Positions 18,608 through 27,821 of a stretch of 64,000 nucleotides of DNA are shown one piece after another. The notes beneath the pieces were generated by a model. That model did no database searches, was not told the origin of the DNA, and worked only from the letters and a program-made list of their open reading frames with translations. Source of the stretch: Paenibacillus farraposensis (GTDB lineage Bacteria > Bacillota > Bacilli > Paenibacillales > Paenibacillaceae); NCBI RefSeq assembly GCF_020736845.1, contig NZ_JAFFQR010000064.1, positions 124,001-188,000 on the forward strand. Reading direction: 5' to 3'. Both the position numbers and the translations under genes were made by a program. Numbering within the stretch: the first letter of the stretch is position 1; each line of letters opens with the position of its first letter.

Positions 18608-20487
18608 GTTTCTACCCCTCCAACATTCCTGTCATGCAGCACAACGGACATTACCGAGGCCTGACCTTTTTTCACTGTTTTAAACGGAGCAAAGCTCCAC
18701 GACTTTACGCGATCCGGATTCGTAATGACCATAGGAGTCACCAATGATGGAGCTTGCGCCCGCAGCGCCTGCAGATCAAATTTGATCAGCAATTGCCCAG
18801 GTTCCACCGTATCGCCTGCTTCTACCATAGCAGTAAATTTTCCTTTTAGCTGTGAAGTATCAATCCCGATATGAAGCAGAACCTCAAGCCCCTCTCGTGT
18901 GGAAATGCCTAAAGCGTGCATGGTCGGATACAGATGCATCACAGTTCCATAGACTGGAGACACAAGCTCACCCCGTTCAGGAACAAAAGCAACACCGTCT
19001 CCGACCAGCTTTGACGCAAAAATTTTGTCAGGCACTTCATGAATCGGCAACATTTTTCCATGTACAGGAGCGTTGAACAAAATTTGAGGGAGATCACGCT
19101 CCATCAGCTTGGCAATTTCCTCACGAATCAGTTCTGAATACGTTCCAAATACGACCTGCAAGTTCCCCCCGCCCAGATTGATTAGACCGGCCGATCCTAA
19201 AGCCTTTATCGCTCCGGTATCAATCAGTCTGTCATTGTGGACGGTCAGCCGTAAACGTGTGATACAAGCCTCCACCTGCACAATATTTTCCTTCCCGCCA
19301 AGCGCTTCCAAAATGAGCGGAGCCCTGTAAGGAATATTGCCAGCCCAATCCTCCAGAACCGAACCTTCCTCGCAGCCAGGAGTCGGAATGCGGAAACGCC
19401 GGATGGCCCAGCGAAACAGCACATAATATACGAGTCCATACGCCACCCCTACCGGAATCAGCAACCACGCGTTATGTGACAGATGAAAATTGAGCACATA
19501 ATCTATAAAACCGGCCGAATATGAAAAACCGTGATGAATATCCAGTTCAAAGGTAAGCCACATCGCCAGCCCGGACATGACTGCATGAACGAGGAACAAA
19601 TAAGGAGCAGCAAACAAAAAAGCAAACTCAATCTGTTCCGATACGCCGGTAAAAAAGCAAACGAGCGCGGCTGTCAAAAACGTCTTTTGCACCTTTGGTT
19701 TCAAATCTTCACGCGCTTCCTGAATGATCGCCAGCGCAATGGCCGGGATCGCAAACATCATAATCGGGAACAACCCGGACATAAAAAAGCCGGCCGTTGG
19801 ATCGCCAGCAAAAAACCGGGGCAGATCTCCCTGTACAATGTGACCTGACGGCGTTTGATATGTACCCAGTTGAAACCAAAATATGTTATTAAGCAGATGA
19901 TGTAGACCAAAGGCAGCCAGCAGCCGATATAAAATACCGTAAACAAACAACCCAAAGCCACCCAGGCTTGATTCCAGACCTGCTATAAACTGTAGCCCTC
20001 TCTGAATAAGCGGAGCAACAACCAGCATAAAGCCTGCGAACACAGCAGAAAACAAGCCAATAAGCAACAAAACAAAGCGGGTGCCTCCAAAAAACTGCAG
20101 CACCTCAGGCAGCTTAATGCTTTTGAAACGATTATAGACCACCCCGGAAATGACCCCCAAAATGATACCGATAAGTGTCGCCGGCTGAATGAGTCCGTTT
20201 CCAAATCTCGATGTGACCTGATCATATATTGCCATTCCCGCCAGTGCCGCCAGTCCCGCCTGACCTGCCTGATTCGACATGCCGAGCGCAACACCAACTG
20301 CAAACAGGTAAGGTAAAAAATAGAAAATCCCGTGTCCCGCCGCATTTGCCATATCTGACACCATGGGGAATCCCCAGGTAGACCAAGGAAGACTGCCGAG
20401 ACTTAGCAATATTGCAGCTGCTGGTAGTACCATCGTCGGTAGCATGACAGCACGACCAAGCTGTTGTAAGGATCCGAGCCAATTCAT
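18604..20487 (-). CDS. PTS EIICBA, N-acetylglucosamine/glucose type
   Basis: A 627-residue fused sugar permease. The EIIC domain (about residues 1-370) has roughly ten membrane segments and the HHLLNNIFWFQLG region typical of glucose/GlcNAc permeases. EIIB follows with its phosphorylated cysteine in VEACITRLRLTV near 400. EIIA comes last, with the phosphorylated histidine in EVLLHIGIDTSQLKG near 550. It imports and phosphorylates its sugar, most like NagE-type transporters, though glucose cannot be excluded. The start is the ATG behind AAAGGAGAGGAATGCC. It forms an operon with ptsI. Confidence 0.9.
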   Translation of the reverse strand: MNWLGSLQQLGRAVMLPTMVLPAAAILLSLGSLPWSTWGFPMVSDMANAAGHGIFYFLPYLFAVGVALGMSNQAGQAGLAALAGMAIYDQVTSRFGNGLIQPATLIGIILGVISGVVYNRFKSIKLPEVLQFFGGTRFVLLLIGLFSAVFAGFMLVVAPLIQRGLQFIAGLESSLGGFGLFVYGILYRLLAAFGLHHLLNNIFWFQLGTYQTPSGHIVQGDLPRFFAGDPTAGFFMSGLFPIMMFAIPAIALAIIQEAREDLKPKVQKTFLTAALVCFFTGVSEQIEFAFLFAAPYLFLVHAVMSGLAMWLTFELDIHHGFSYSAGFIDYVLNFHLSHNAWLLIPVGVAYGLVYYVLFRWAIRRFRIPTPGCEEGSVLEDWAGNIPYRAPLILEALGGKENIVQVEACITRLRLTVHNDRLIDTGAIKALGSAGLINLGGGNLQVVFGTYSELIREEIAKLMERDLPQILFNAPVHGKMLPIHEVPDKIFASKLVGDGVAFVPERGELVSPVYGTVMHLYPTMHALGISTREGLEVLLHIGIDTSQLKGKFTAMVEAGDTVEPGQLLIKFDLQALRAQAPSLVTPMVITNPDRVKSWSFAPFKTVKKGQASVMSVVLHDRNVGGVET

Positions 20488-20607
20488 GGCATTCCTCTCC
20501 TTTCTAACCCTGATGGTAAGCTGAATAAATACTTTTGTCAAAGCCCTACATCCATTATATGGATTCCGGTAAAAATAATATACTGTAGGAAATCCCTATT
20601 TCGCGCC

Positions 20608-20647
20608 AAAAAACCTTCATCCTTGCCAAGCGAGGGATGAAGGTTTT
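20608..20647. terminator. Terminator after the CoA-binding gene
   Basis: AAACCTTCATCC and GGATGAAGGTTT arms flanked by A and T runs. It follows the CoA-binding gene when read leftward. Confidence 0.9.
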
Positions 20648-20663
20648 TAGCGCTGCTTCGTGG

Positions 20664-21098
20664 TTATCCTTTACGAACAGGCTGGGTCACCGAATCCTCT
20701 ACCTTGATGCAGCGATCCATAATGACCGTCATTCCATGCTCCTGTGCAATGCCAGCGGCTTCCTGGCTGGTAATCCCTTGTTGAAGCCACAATACCTTGG
20801 CTCCAATCGCGGCTGCTTCACGTGCCACCTCAGCGCAGTATTCACTGCGACGGAATACATTGACCAGTTCGATAGGTTCGGGTACTTCAGCGAGACTGGC
20901 ATAGCAAGTCTCTCCAAGAATCGTTTGTCCTGCTGCCGCAGGATTCACTGGAATAATGCGGTATCCCCGCTTCTGCATGGCATAGGAGACCATATACGAG
21001 GTTCGGTCTGATTTGTCGGACAAGCCAACAACCGCAATATTGCCTACTTGCTCCAAAATGGTTTTAATCTCTTCTCTGGACGGATTTTCAAAAGCCAT
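20664..21098 (-). CDS. CoA-binding domain protein (YccU-like)
   Basis: A 144-residue single-domain protein with the Rossmann-type CoA-binding fold: NIAVVGLSDKSDRTSY near residue 20, GYRIIPVNP near 45, ELVNVFRRSEYC near 75 and AKVLWLQQGI near 105. This corresponds to the CoA-binding part of succinyl-CoA synthetase alpha, here stand-alone as in YccU-type proteins. The function is not established for the family; a CoA- or nucleotide-linked regulatory role is a guess. It is followed by the terminator at 20.6 kb and preceded by aroA. Confidence 0.85.
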   Translation of the reverse strand: MAFENPSREEIKTILEQVGNIAVVGLSDKSDRTSYMVSYAMQKRGYRIIPVNPAAAGQTILGETCYASLAEVPEPIELVNVFRRSEYCAEVAREAAAIGAKVLWLQQGITSQEAAGIAQEHGMTVIMDRCIKVEDSVTQPVRKG

Positions 21099-21131
21099 AC
21101 TTATCCCCTCCTGTTTGCATTCTAACTCCCT

Positions 21132-22424
21132 TTATTTTACCCATTCAACAGAAGCACCAAGCGTTGCCAGATGGTCAAAATACTGTGGATATGATTTGGC
21201 GACATGATGCGCATCCTTGATCAGCAGCGGCTTCTGCGCACGCAAGCCTACGACCGTCAAAGCCATAATGACGCGGTGATCAAAGTGGGCATTAATTTCC
21301 ACACCGCCTTCAACCCCCTCCGGTCTGCCATGAACGATAATTTCCGCCTGACGTTCCTCTACCCGGGCTCCGGCCTTGCTCAGCTCATTCAAATAATCGG
21401 TAATCCGGTCACATTCCTTGTAACGTAGATTTTCCACGTTATAAAAACGGGACGTGCCTTCAGCAAATACAGCCGCAGCTACCATGGCAAGCACAGCGTC
21501 TGTCGCCGCATCGCCGTCAAACTGGGTCGCCTTCAACCGGCCATTGCCCTTCACGACCACGGTGTCATTCTCGTGCGTCAGCGGTACCTCCATCATACGC
21601 AGCACATCTACGATAGCACGCTCTCCCTGCTTGCTCTGCTCTTTTAGCCGCTTGATGGTAACATCGGAATTCGTTACCGCCGCCGCCGCCAGCACTGCAG
21701 CGCTCCCTGGATAATCCCCCTGTACTATATATGTACGTGGCTGATAGGATTGTCGCCCCGGAACACGGAAAGACATGTAATCATCGCTGGCATGGATGAT
21801 AATGCCGGCCTCTTGCAATACCTCCAGCGTCTGTCCGATGACGACCTTGGATTTCAAATCATGCAGCACTTCGATTTCGCTGTCTTCTTCCAGCAAGGGT
21901 GTAAGGAACAGCAAAGCGCTCAAGTATTGTGAGCTGACCGAACCGGACACCTGAATTTTGCCCCCCTTGGCTTGCCCGCCTTGAATCCGAATCGGCAGCT
22001 TGCCCTCACGGTGGTCTACTCTCACCCCCAATTGACCCAGCGCATCGATCAGATCATCATGCGGTCGTTTACCCAGGGAGTCAGGATAGGTATTCATGAA
22101 AGTAACATCCGGACATAAGGATGCAATTCCCATCAAAAAACGGAGCACTGCTCCGGCATTCCCTACGTTTAATTCCTTCACTGGCCTTGGATGGCCGCCG
22201 AAGCCTGTAATGACTATTTTTTCGTCATCTTCTTCCAGCACTGCACCCAGATCGGCGATACAGCGGCGCATTGCATCACTGTCTTCGCTATGTGCCGGAT
22301 AATAAATGGTGCTTTTCCCATCTGCCAGTGCGGCTGTAAGCAGATAACGAGTAGTATAGTTCTTGGAGGACAAGGCCCCGATCTCTCCTTGCAAAGAAGG
22401 GGTAGGTCTAATGATAACATCCAT
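21132..22424 (-). CDS. aroA: 3-phosphoshikimate 1-carboxyvinyltransferase (EPSP synthase)
   Basis: About 430 residues, the sixth shikimate-pathway enzyme, joining PEP to shikimate-3-phosphate. Seen motifs are SSKNYTTRYLLTAAL near residue 20, NVGNAGAVLRFLMG near 90, SLGKRPHDDLIDALGQLGV near 120, GSVSSQYLSALL near 165, and RYKECDRI near 340. The PEP/glyphosate loop reads GNAGAV rather than the usual GNAGTA/GNAGTT. The start at 22424 follows AAAAGGAGC with fitting spacing; an ATG three codons earlier is the alternative. No other aromatic-pathway gene is adjacent. Confidence 0.92.
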   Translation of the reverse strand: MDVIIRPTPSLQGEIGALSSKNYTTRYLLTAALADGKSTIYYPAHSEDSDAMRRCIADLGAVLEEDDEKIVITGFGGHPRPVKELNVGNAGAVLRFLMGIASLCPDVTFMNTYPDSLGKRPHDDLIDALGQLGVRVDHREGKLPIRIQGGQAKGGKIQVSGSVSSQYLSALLFLTPLLEEDSEIEVLHDLKSKVVIGQTLEVLQEAGIIIHASDDYMSFRVPGRQSYQPRTYIVQGDYPGSAAVLAAAAVTNSDVTIKRLKEQSKQGERAIVDVLRMMEVPLTHENDTVVVKGNGRLKATQFDGDAATDAVLAMVAAAVFAEGTSRFYNVENLRYKECDRITDYLNELSKAGARVEERQAEIIVHGRPEGVEGGVEINAHFDHRVIMALTVVGLRAQKPLLIKDAHHVAKSYPQYFDHLATLGASVEWVK

Positions 22425-22696
22425 ACTGTACATGCTCCTTTTCGATTCAAACCATCCTTAGTCTAGGTTCATTATACAAGCTGCAGCATTCATTTCTCCA
22501 CCCCAAAAAAATATTGAAATATTCATCCAGGTACACCGGAGTATCATTCCGCAGCTTGGTTCGTTTCAAGCTCTCCTCAGGCTTCGTCCAATTGACAGCC
22601 TAGAGATTGCTTGGCTATCATACATAGAGGGTGTGATATTTGACACACTTTACAACACAAGCAGTCCCCATCTTACATCAGAAAAGAGGTCCAGCC

Positions 22697-23002
22697 ATGA
22701 CGCAAATCGCCCTGATTGAACCTTCTGAGCTTCGCGCGCGCCTGCAAGCAGGAGAACAACTGCAATTGATCGATGTCCGCGAAGCGGAAGAAGTCGCAGA
22801 AGGCATGATTGAAGGTGCCAAGCATATTCCGCTCGGACAGCTTCCGGGCCGTCTTGAAGAAATTGAGCGCACCGGTGAAATCATCTTTATTTGCCGGAGC
22901 GGTTATCGCAGCGAACGGGCCTGCGAATATTTGCAACAGCTCGGTTACGAAGGCTGTACCAACATGACCGGCGGCATGCTGCAATGGTCACAGGAGCTGT
23001 AA
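22697..23002 (+). CDS. Rhodanese-like sulfurtransferase
   Basis: A 101-residue single rhodanese domain with IDVREAEEVAEGMIEGAKHI near residue 25 and the active-site loop FICRSGYRSERA near 65, with catalytic cysteine. Such proteins transfer sulfur to thiols or act in sulfide handling. The start ATG follows AAAAGAGGTCCAGCC. It stands alone, with a strong terminator at 23.0 kb. Confidence 0.92.
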   Translation: MTQIALIEPSELRARLQAGEQLQLIDVREAEEVAEGMIEGAKHIPLGQLPGRLEEIERTGEIIFICRSGYRSERACEYLQQLGYEGCTNMTGGMLQWSQEL

Positions 23003-23014
23003 AAGCTGCTTGCC

Positions 23015-23044
23015 AAAAGAGACGGGACTTTCCCGTCTCTTTAT
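23015..23044 (+). terminator. Rhodanese gene terminator
   Basis: AAAGAGACGGGA and TCCCGTCTCTTT arms just after the rhodanese stop. Confidence 0.9.
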
Positions 23045-23155
23045 TTTAGCCCGAGGCTTAGACGCGGTGACGCATTAAAATATTTGTGATAATCATACCA
23101 CAGTGTCAAAAGATAGCACAATCCTATCCCTCTCTTGCCTATCACACGCAAATCA

Positions 23156-23206
23156 AAAAACGGAAGCTTTGTTTGTACCCGATTAGGCCAAAAAAGCTTC
23201 CGTTTT
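23156..23206 (-). terminator. gndA terminator
   Basis: CGGAAGCTTT and AAAGCTTCCG arms with flanking A/T runs, 40 bases past the gndA stop when read leftward. The loop is long (about 20 bases). Confidence 0.75.
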
Positions 23207-23246
23207 AGATGATATTGCTAATCACGTATGTCCATCAGATCGTTCA

Positions 23247-24653
23247 TTAGAACCATTGATGATGGAATACGCCTTCTTTGTCCACACGCTTGAATGTATG
23301 TGCACCAAAGTAATCACGTTGTGCTTGCAGCAGGTTGGCTGGCAAACGTTCAGTGCGGTAGCTGTCATAGTATGCAAGCGCGCTGGAGAATCCAGGCACC
23401 GGAATCCCTTGCGATACAGCTACGGAAATCACCTGACGCCATGCATTTTGATAATTTTCCACTATATTTTTGAAGTAGGAATCCAGCAACAGGTTTTTCA
23501 GGGCAGGATCACGGTCATATGCATCCTTGATGTTTTGCAGGAACTGCGAACGAATAATGCAGCCGCCACGGAAGATCATCGCGATATTTCCATATTTCAA
23601 ATCCCAATTGTATTCGTCGGAGGCGGCGCGCATTTGAGCGAAGCCTTGGGCATAAGACACGATTTTACTTGCAAACAGTGCTTTACGCACGTTTTCGATA
23701 AATTCTTTTTTGTCACCGCTGAAGGATTCAACAGCAGGACCGCTCAGCACTTTGCTTGCAGCCGTACGCTCTTCTTTCATGGCAGACAAGAAACGGGAGA
23801 ATACGGACTCTGTAATCATGGACAGTGGTACACCCAGATCAAGCGCGCTTTGGCTTGTCCATTTTCCTGTACCCTTTTGGCCTGCGGCATCCAGAATCAC
23901 GTCTACCATCGGTTTGCCTGTTTCAGGGTCATATTTGGAGAAGATGTCAGCCGTAATTTCGATCAGGTAGCTGTCCAGTTCGCCTTTATTCCATTCCGAA
24001 AATATTTCATGCAGGTCTTCGGCACTTACGTTCAAAACGGATTTCAACAGGTGATAAGCTTCACCAATCAATTGCATGTCGCCATACTCAATTCCGTTAT
24101 GCACCATTTTCACATAGTGACCAGCACCGTCAGGACCGATATATGTACAGCACGGGTCGCCATCCACTTTGGCAGAGATCGCCGTCAAAATCGGCTCTAC
24201 CAGTTTGTATGCACTTTCTTGTCCACCCGGCATGATGGCAGGACCGTTCAAGGCACCTTCTTCACCACCGGATACGCCTGTACCGATAAAGCGAAGCCCT
24301 TTTTCCTCCAGCTCCTTGCTGCGGCGCTGTGTATCAGGGAAGTAGGCATTGCCTCCGTCTATAATAATGTCGCCCTTGTCCAGATGAGGCACAAGCTGTT
24401 CAATTGTGGCATCTGTTGCTTTGCCCGCTTGAACCATGATCAGGATTTTACGGGGCGATTCCAGTGAGTTCACAAATTCTTCAATGGAGAATGTACCCGT
24501 CAGTTTTTTACCTTCTGCTTCTTTGAGAAGATCATGTGTTTTTTCTGGAGAGCGGTTAAAAACCGAGACGGTGAAGCCTCTGCTCTCAATATTAAGGGCC
24601 AAATTCTTACCCATTACCGCCAGACCGATCACACCAATCTGCTGTTTTGCCAT
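23247..24653 (-). CDS. gndA: 6-phosphogluconate dehydrogenase, decarboxylating
   Basis: A 468-residue oxidative pentose-phosphate enzyme converting 6-phosphogluconate to ribulose-5-phosphate, CO2 and NADPH. The dinucleotide loop is [18 protein letters not shown] at the N-terminus, [18 protein letters not shown] near residue 130 binds substrate, and the catalytic lysine/asparagine lie in [17 protein letters not shown] near 185. The long C-terminal helical domain ends with [13 protein letters not shown]. The start is the ATG behind AAAGGATGAGGAACCAG. It is monocistronic. Confidence 0.97.
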   Translation of the reverse strand: MAKQQIGVIGLAVMGKNLALNIESRGFTVSVFNRSPEKTHDLLKEAEGKKLTGTFSIEEFVNSLESPRKILIMVQAGKATDATIEQLVPHLDKGDIIIDGGNAYFPDTQRRSKELEEKGLRFIGTGVSGGEEGALNGPAIMPGGQESAYKLVEPILTAISAKVDGDPCCTYIGPDGAGHYVKMVHNGIEYGDMQLIGEAYHLLKSVLNVSAEDLHEIFSEWNKGELDSYLIEITADIFSKYDPETGKPMVDVILDAAGQKGTGKWTSQSALDLGVPLSMITESVFSRFLSAMKEERTAASKVLSGPAVESFSGDKKEFIENVRKALFASKIVSYAQGFAQMRAASDEYNWDLKYGNIAMIFRGGCIIRSQFLQNIKDAYDRDPALKNLLLDSYFKNIVENYQNAWRQVISVAVSQGIPVPGFSSALAYYDSYRTERLPANLLQAQRDYFGAHTFKRVDKEGVFHHQWF

Positions 24654-24792
24654 CTGGTTCCTCATCCTTTGCAACATATTTTTCATTCTATATCGCCGCT
24701 TTACCGCATTACACTATTATGTGAATCGGAACACGCGCATTTCTATTTTAACGTTTTTGATGTCATAAGTGAACCCCTGCCTATTTCACAGA

Positions 24793-24824
24793 TCTAAACA
24801 CCCCATTTTCATGAGGTGTTTAGA
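24793..24824. terminator. Terminator of the 24.8-25.4 kb gene
   Basis: ATCTAAACACC and GGTGTTTAGAT arms around a short loop, directly after the hypothetical gene at 24829 when read leftward. Confidence 0.8.
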
Positions 24825-24828
24825 TGTA

Positions 24829-25428
24829 CTACGCTTCCATCATCAGCAGTTGGCGGGATAGCGTTTGCAGGCGTTCTTGACAATTCCCGGCCTGAGCCGT
24901 ATCCCCCTCTGTCATCGCCGCGAATAACTTCTCTAATTCATCGTCTACTTCCATTTTGAGAAGCAGCAGACGGGTCTCCCCTTCATTGGAGGTGTACATA
25001 TCCTCCATTTCCTGTACGGACAGCACCGGCCCCTTCTGATAGATAACGCGCTGCTTAAAGCCGGTTACCTCAACCAGTCGAATGACCTCGCCGAACAAAA
25101 TATTTTCCACTAAAATATGATGGTCCTTGACTCTTTTGACAACGGCATGACCTCTGGTGCTTCCAATCAGCTTTTCCAACCACTCAGCCAGCTTGGCGTC
25201 GCGGATCACATAATCTCCAGCCAACTTGTAATGCCCGGTGCGCAATTGTTGAAAACGGAGCTTTACCAGCTTGCGCCCGGTTCTCACCGATAAAACCAGA
25301 TACGACTCATCTTCGCTCCAGTACAGCGAATACCCTTCCGATATCAAATCCTTGATCAGATTATGGATATGCCGACGGCTAAACCGGAGCTCTAGATTAC
25401 AATATTCTACCTCACAGCCCTTGTTCAC
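24829..25428 (-). CDS. Conserved hypothetical protein
   Basis: A 199-residue soluble protein with no signal peptide or membrane segment. The first 120 residues look like a small alpha/beta fold (HIHNLIKDLISEGYSLYWSEDESYLVL); a helical C-terminus rich in Glu and Leu (EVDDELEKLFAAMTEGDTA) follows. I do not recognise the family. It is transcribed alone, with its own terminator. Confidence 0.7.
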   Translation of the reverse strand: MNKGCEVEYCNLELRFSRRHIHNLIKDLISEGYSLYWSEDESYLVLSVRTGRKLVKLRFQQLRTGHYKLAGDYVIRDAKLAEWLEKLIGSTRGHAVVKRVKDHHILVENILFGEVIRLVEVTGFKQRVIYQKGPVLSVQEMEDMYTSNEGETRLLLLKMEVDDELEKLFAAMTEGDTAQAGNCQERLQTLSRQLLMMEA

Positions 25429-25707
25429 GGCATTCCCTCCTTTTTCAAGTCCGATTCAAGAAGTCCGGCTACAGCAAGCCTGCGGCTTTCCCGCTTGATC
25501 TTCCCTTGCTCTATTTTATACTTCATTTTATGTAAGGGTACTTGGTTATTTGACCTATTTTTATGAGCAACAGCGAACAATCCTACTTTTGCCTTATATG
25601 CCAGTTCAGAGCCTGGTCTACAGTCGGTCAGGCTGTCGGCATTATGGTATAATCAGACATATTACGCCAAACGGTATGGCTCAACCCAGATACAGGAGGA
25701 AACGGAA

Positions 25708-26340
25708 ATGACATTCAGCGGATTTACGGCAAAGGATTTTGATGTTTTTGAAATACCGGGGCTGGAGCCTCGTATGGAAATGCTGATTCAGCAGGTTCGG
25801 CCCAAGCTGGAGGCGATTGGCCAGGAACTCTCGCCATTCCTGACCGAATTATGCGGCGAGACGATGCACGTTCACGTTGCCAAGCATGCACGGCGCAAAG
25901 TTAATCCTCCCAGGGATACCTGGGTAGCCTGGGCAGCGAGCAAACGAGGCTACAAGGCATTGCCGCATTTTGAGGTGGGATTGTTCGCTTCCCATATTTT
26001 TGTCATCTTCGCAGTCATTTATGAAAGTCCAAACAAAATCACGTTTGCGCAGGCGCTTGAAGCCAACCTGAGCGATGTACGTTTTAGCATACCGGACCAT
26101 TTTTACTGGTCCATGGACCATATGGCTCCTGAAGGCACAGTACAGCAGCAAATGGACACAAAAGATTTTCAAACCATCATTAACAAGCTGCAGCAGGTGA
26201 AAAAAGCCGAGATCATGTGTGGAGTCCGTATTGATCGGGATGATCCTCTGGCCGGTGACGAAACCGCATTGCTGCAAACGGTACGTTCTGCCTTTACAAG
26301 TTTGCTGCCGCTGTACCGCATGGCTTTTCCGAAAGAATAG
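25708..26340 (+). CDS. UPF0637 / DUF1054 protein, YktB-like
   Basis: A 210-residue protein with the YktB features FSGFTAKDFDVFEIPGLEPR at the start, RKVNPPRDTWVAW near residue 65, GYKALPHFEVGLF near 80 and HFYWSMDHM near 130. The family is conserved in Bacillales and its function is unknown. The start ATG follows AGGAGGAAACGGAA, and an extended -10 (TGGTATAAT) lies about 60 bases upstream. In Bacillus yktB lies near speA, and here an Orn/Lys/Arg decarboxylase gene is likewise close. Confidence 0.9.
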   Translation: MTFSGFTAKDFDVFEIPGLEPRMEMLIQQVRPKLEAIGQELSPFLTELCGETMHVHVAKHARRKVNPPRDTWVAWAASKRGYKALPHFEVGLFASHIFVIFAVIYESPNKITFAQALEANLSDVRFSIPDHFYWSMDHMAPEGTVQQQMDTKDFQTIINKLQQVKKAEIMCGVRIDRDDPLAGDETALLQTVRSAFTSLLPLYRMAFPKE

Positions 26341-26363
26341 CTCTTACTCATTTTTAAGGTACA

Positions 26364-27647
26364 TCAGGCCTCAACCGTTTTTCTGCGCGGATGACGGGCC
26401 AGTACCAAATGGCAGCCGAACATCAACAGCATCACAACACCGCTGATGATAAACGGGGCTGAGTGTCCGATACGGTCCCACAGCACTCCTGAAACGAGCG
26501 GACCGATGACCATCCCGGAGCCTTGGAGTGTTAGAAAAAAGCCCCATACAGTCGCTCGTTCGCTTTCCGGGATCAGTCGGGCAAGAAACGTGTTCCATGC
26601 AGGCAAAATGAGCGCATATCCCAAGCCGATAAGCGCTACGGCTACAAATACAAGCGGGATCGCTTGAACGGTTGAGAAGAAAAACAACGTGATTCCGGCA
26701 AGCAAAAAGCCAATGTGCAAAAAATACTTCGTCCCCCATCGGTCTACCAGCTTGCCGCACGGGATTAGTGCCAGCACTGTTACGCCACCGCCCACAATCA
26801 AAAGCGCACTGTACAGGTTGGGTGAAATTCCGAGGTCCGTCCGGGCGTACAGTGTCAGCACAGGGCTGATCAAACCGATGACAAACGACTGTAAAAACAG
26901 GGCCGGATAAATTAGCGGATTGACGTTTAGCTTGGTTTTGAGCGTGTTGATCGTCTCTTTGACGCCCTTCCATAGTGGATGCTTCTGCTTTATAGCCCCG
27001 TCGCAGGATGCTGCAGCGCTTCGTTCGAGGCCTTCTGCAACTGCTGATTTATTTGATCCAGGCAGCATGAGTGCAACCAGCAGCAGTACAATGCTGCAGC
27101 CAATCAAAATTAGAAACACCATTCCGTAAGAATGCCCGTAATATGCCATAGCAAAGTTCATAACGAGCGGTCCGACTCCCGTTCCGCCCATAGATGCGAT
27201 TTCCAGTGTTCCCATCGCTGCGCCGTTGCTATTATTAGGTCCGGACATTTCAGTCGTCCCGGTCATGACGCAAGGCCAAAGCGGAGAAGTGCCTAGTCCG
27301 AGCAGCAGGCAGGCTGCTATGAGCCATACAGGCTCCCTCAGCACGCTCAGCATAATGATCGCAGCCAGCGTAAATAACAGCGCAGTCGACATCGTTCCGC
27401 GGTAACCGAGCCGTTCAGCCAACCAGCCTGCCGGTGCCCGAAACGCATTGTCACCAAAATATTGAAGCGAAAAGGCCAAACCAATAATTCCCGCCGACAA
27501 TCCGAGCGCTTCTCCCATATATACAGGCAAGATGGCCACCAGCAGAGAGCCCTTCATAAATTCGACCAGAAATACCAGCACCCATAATTGCACAAAAAAA
27601 GGAGACCACAGCCGTCCAGAAGCTTGTTTTCGTCCAATTTCATCCAT
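26364..27647 (-). CDS. Major facilitator superfamily transporter
   Basis: About 427 residues with twelve predicted membrane helices and a central hydrophilic loop near residues 200-225. The MFS signature appears as LAERLGYRGTMSTAL after helix 2 and LVDRWGTKYFLHIGF in the second half. The type resembles multidrug or sugar exporters of the MFS_1 group; the substrate is not predictable. The start at 27647 (ATG) is spaced better from GGGAGGAT than the GTG three codons earlier. It is divergent from the decarboxylase gene and convergent with the yktB-like gene. Confidence 0.85.
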   Translation of the reverse strand: MDEIGRKQASGRLWSPFFVQLWVLVFLVEFMKGSLLVAILPVYMGEALGLSAGIIGLAFSLQYFGDNAFRAPAGWLAERLGYRGTMSTALLFTLAAIIMLSVLREPVWLIAACLLLGLGTSPLWPCVMTGTTEMSGPNNSNGAAMGTLEIASMGGTGVGPLVMNFAMAYYGHSYGMVFLILIGCSIVLLLVALMLPGSNKSAVAEGLERSAAASCDGAIKQKHPLWKGVKETINTLKTKLNVNPLIYPALFLQSFVIGLISPVLTLYARTDLGISPNLYSALLIVGGGVTVLALIPCGKLVDRWGTKYFLHIGFLLAGITLFFFSTVQAIPLVFVAVALIGLGYALILPAWNTFLARLIPESERATVWGFFLTLQGSGMVIGPLVSGVLWDRIGHSAPFIISGVVMLLMFGCHLVLARHPRRKTVEA

Positions 27648-27821
27648 CTGTTCCACATCCTCCCGCCCTTTTTTTGTCTATCCAGCCCAGGTTCTGTACC
27701 TGCTCCGATCTTCGGCAAATAAATGCATCCTCAACCGCTTGCATTCCTACTTCAAACTGCTATACTCAATTTTGTTCTATTATCAATTGCACAGGATTGT
27801 CGAAATCCTGCAGGAAAGGTT

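Noticed and set aside
23256..24467. 403-codon open frame on the + strand opposite gndA
   Set aside because: It lies entirely antisense to a clear 6-phosphogluconate dehydrogenase, has no ribosome binding site and a composition (many Cys, His, Phe) typical of shadow frames.
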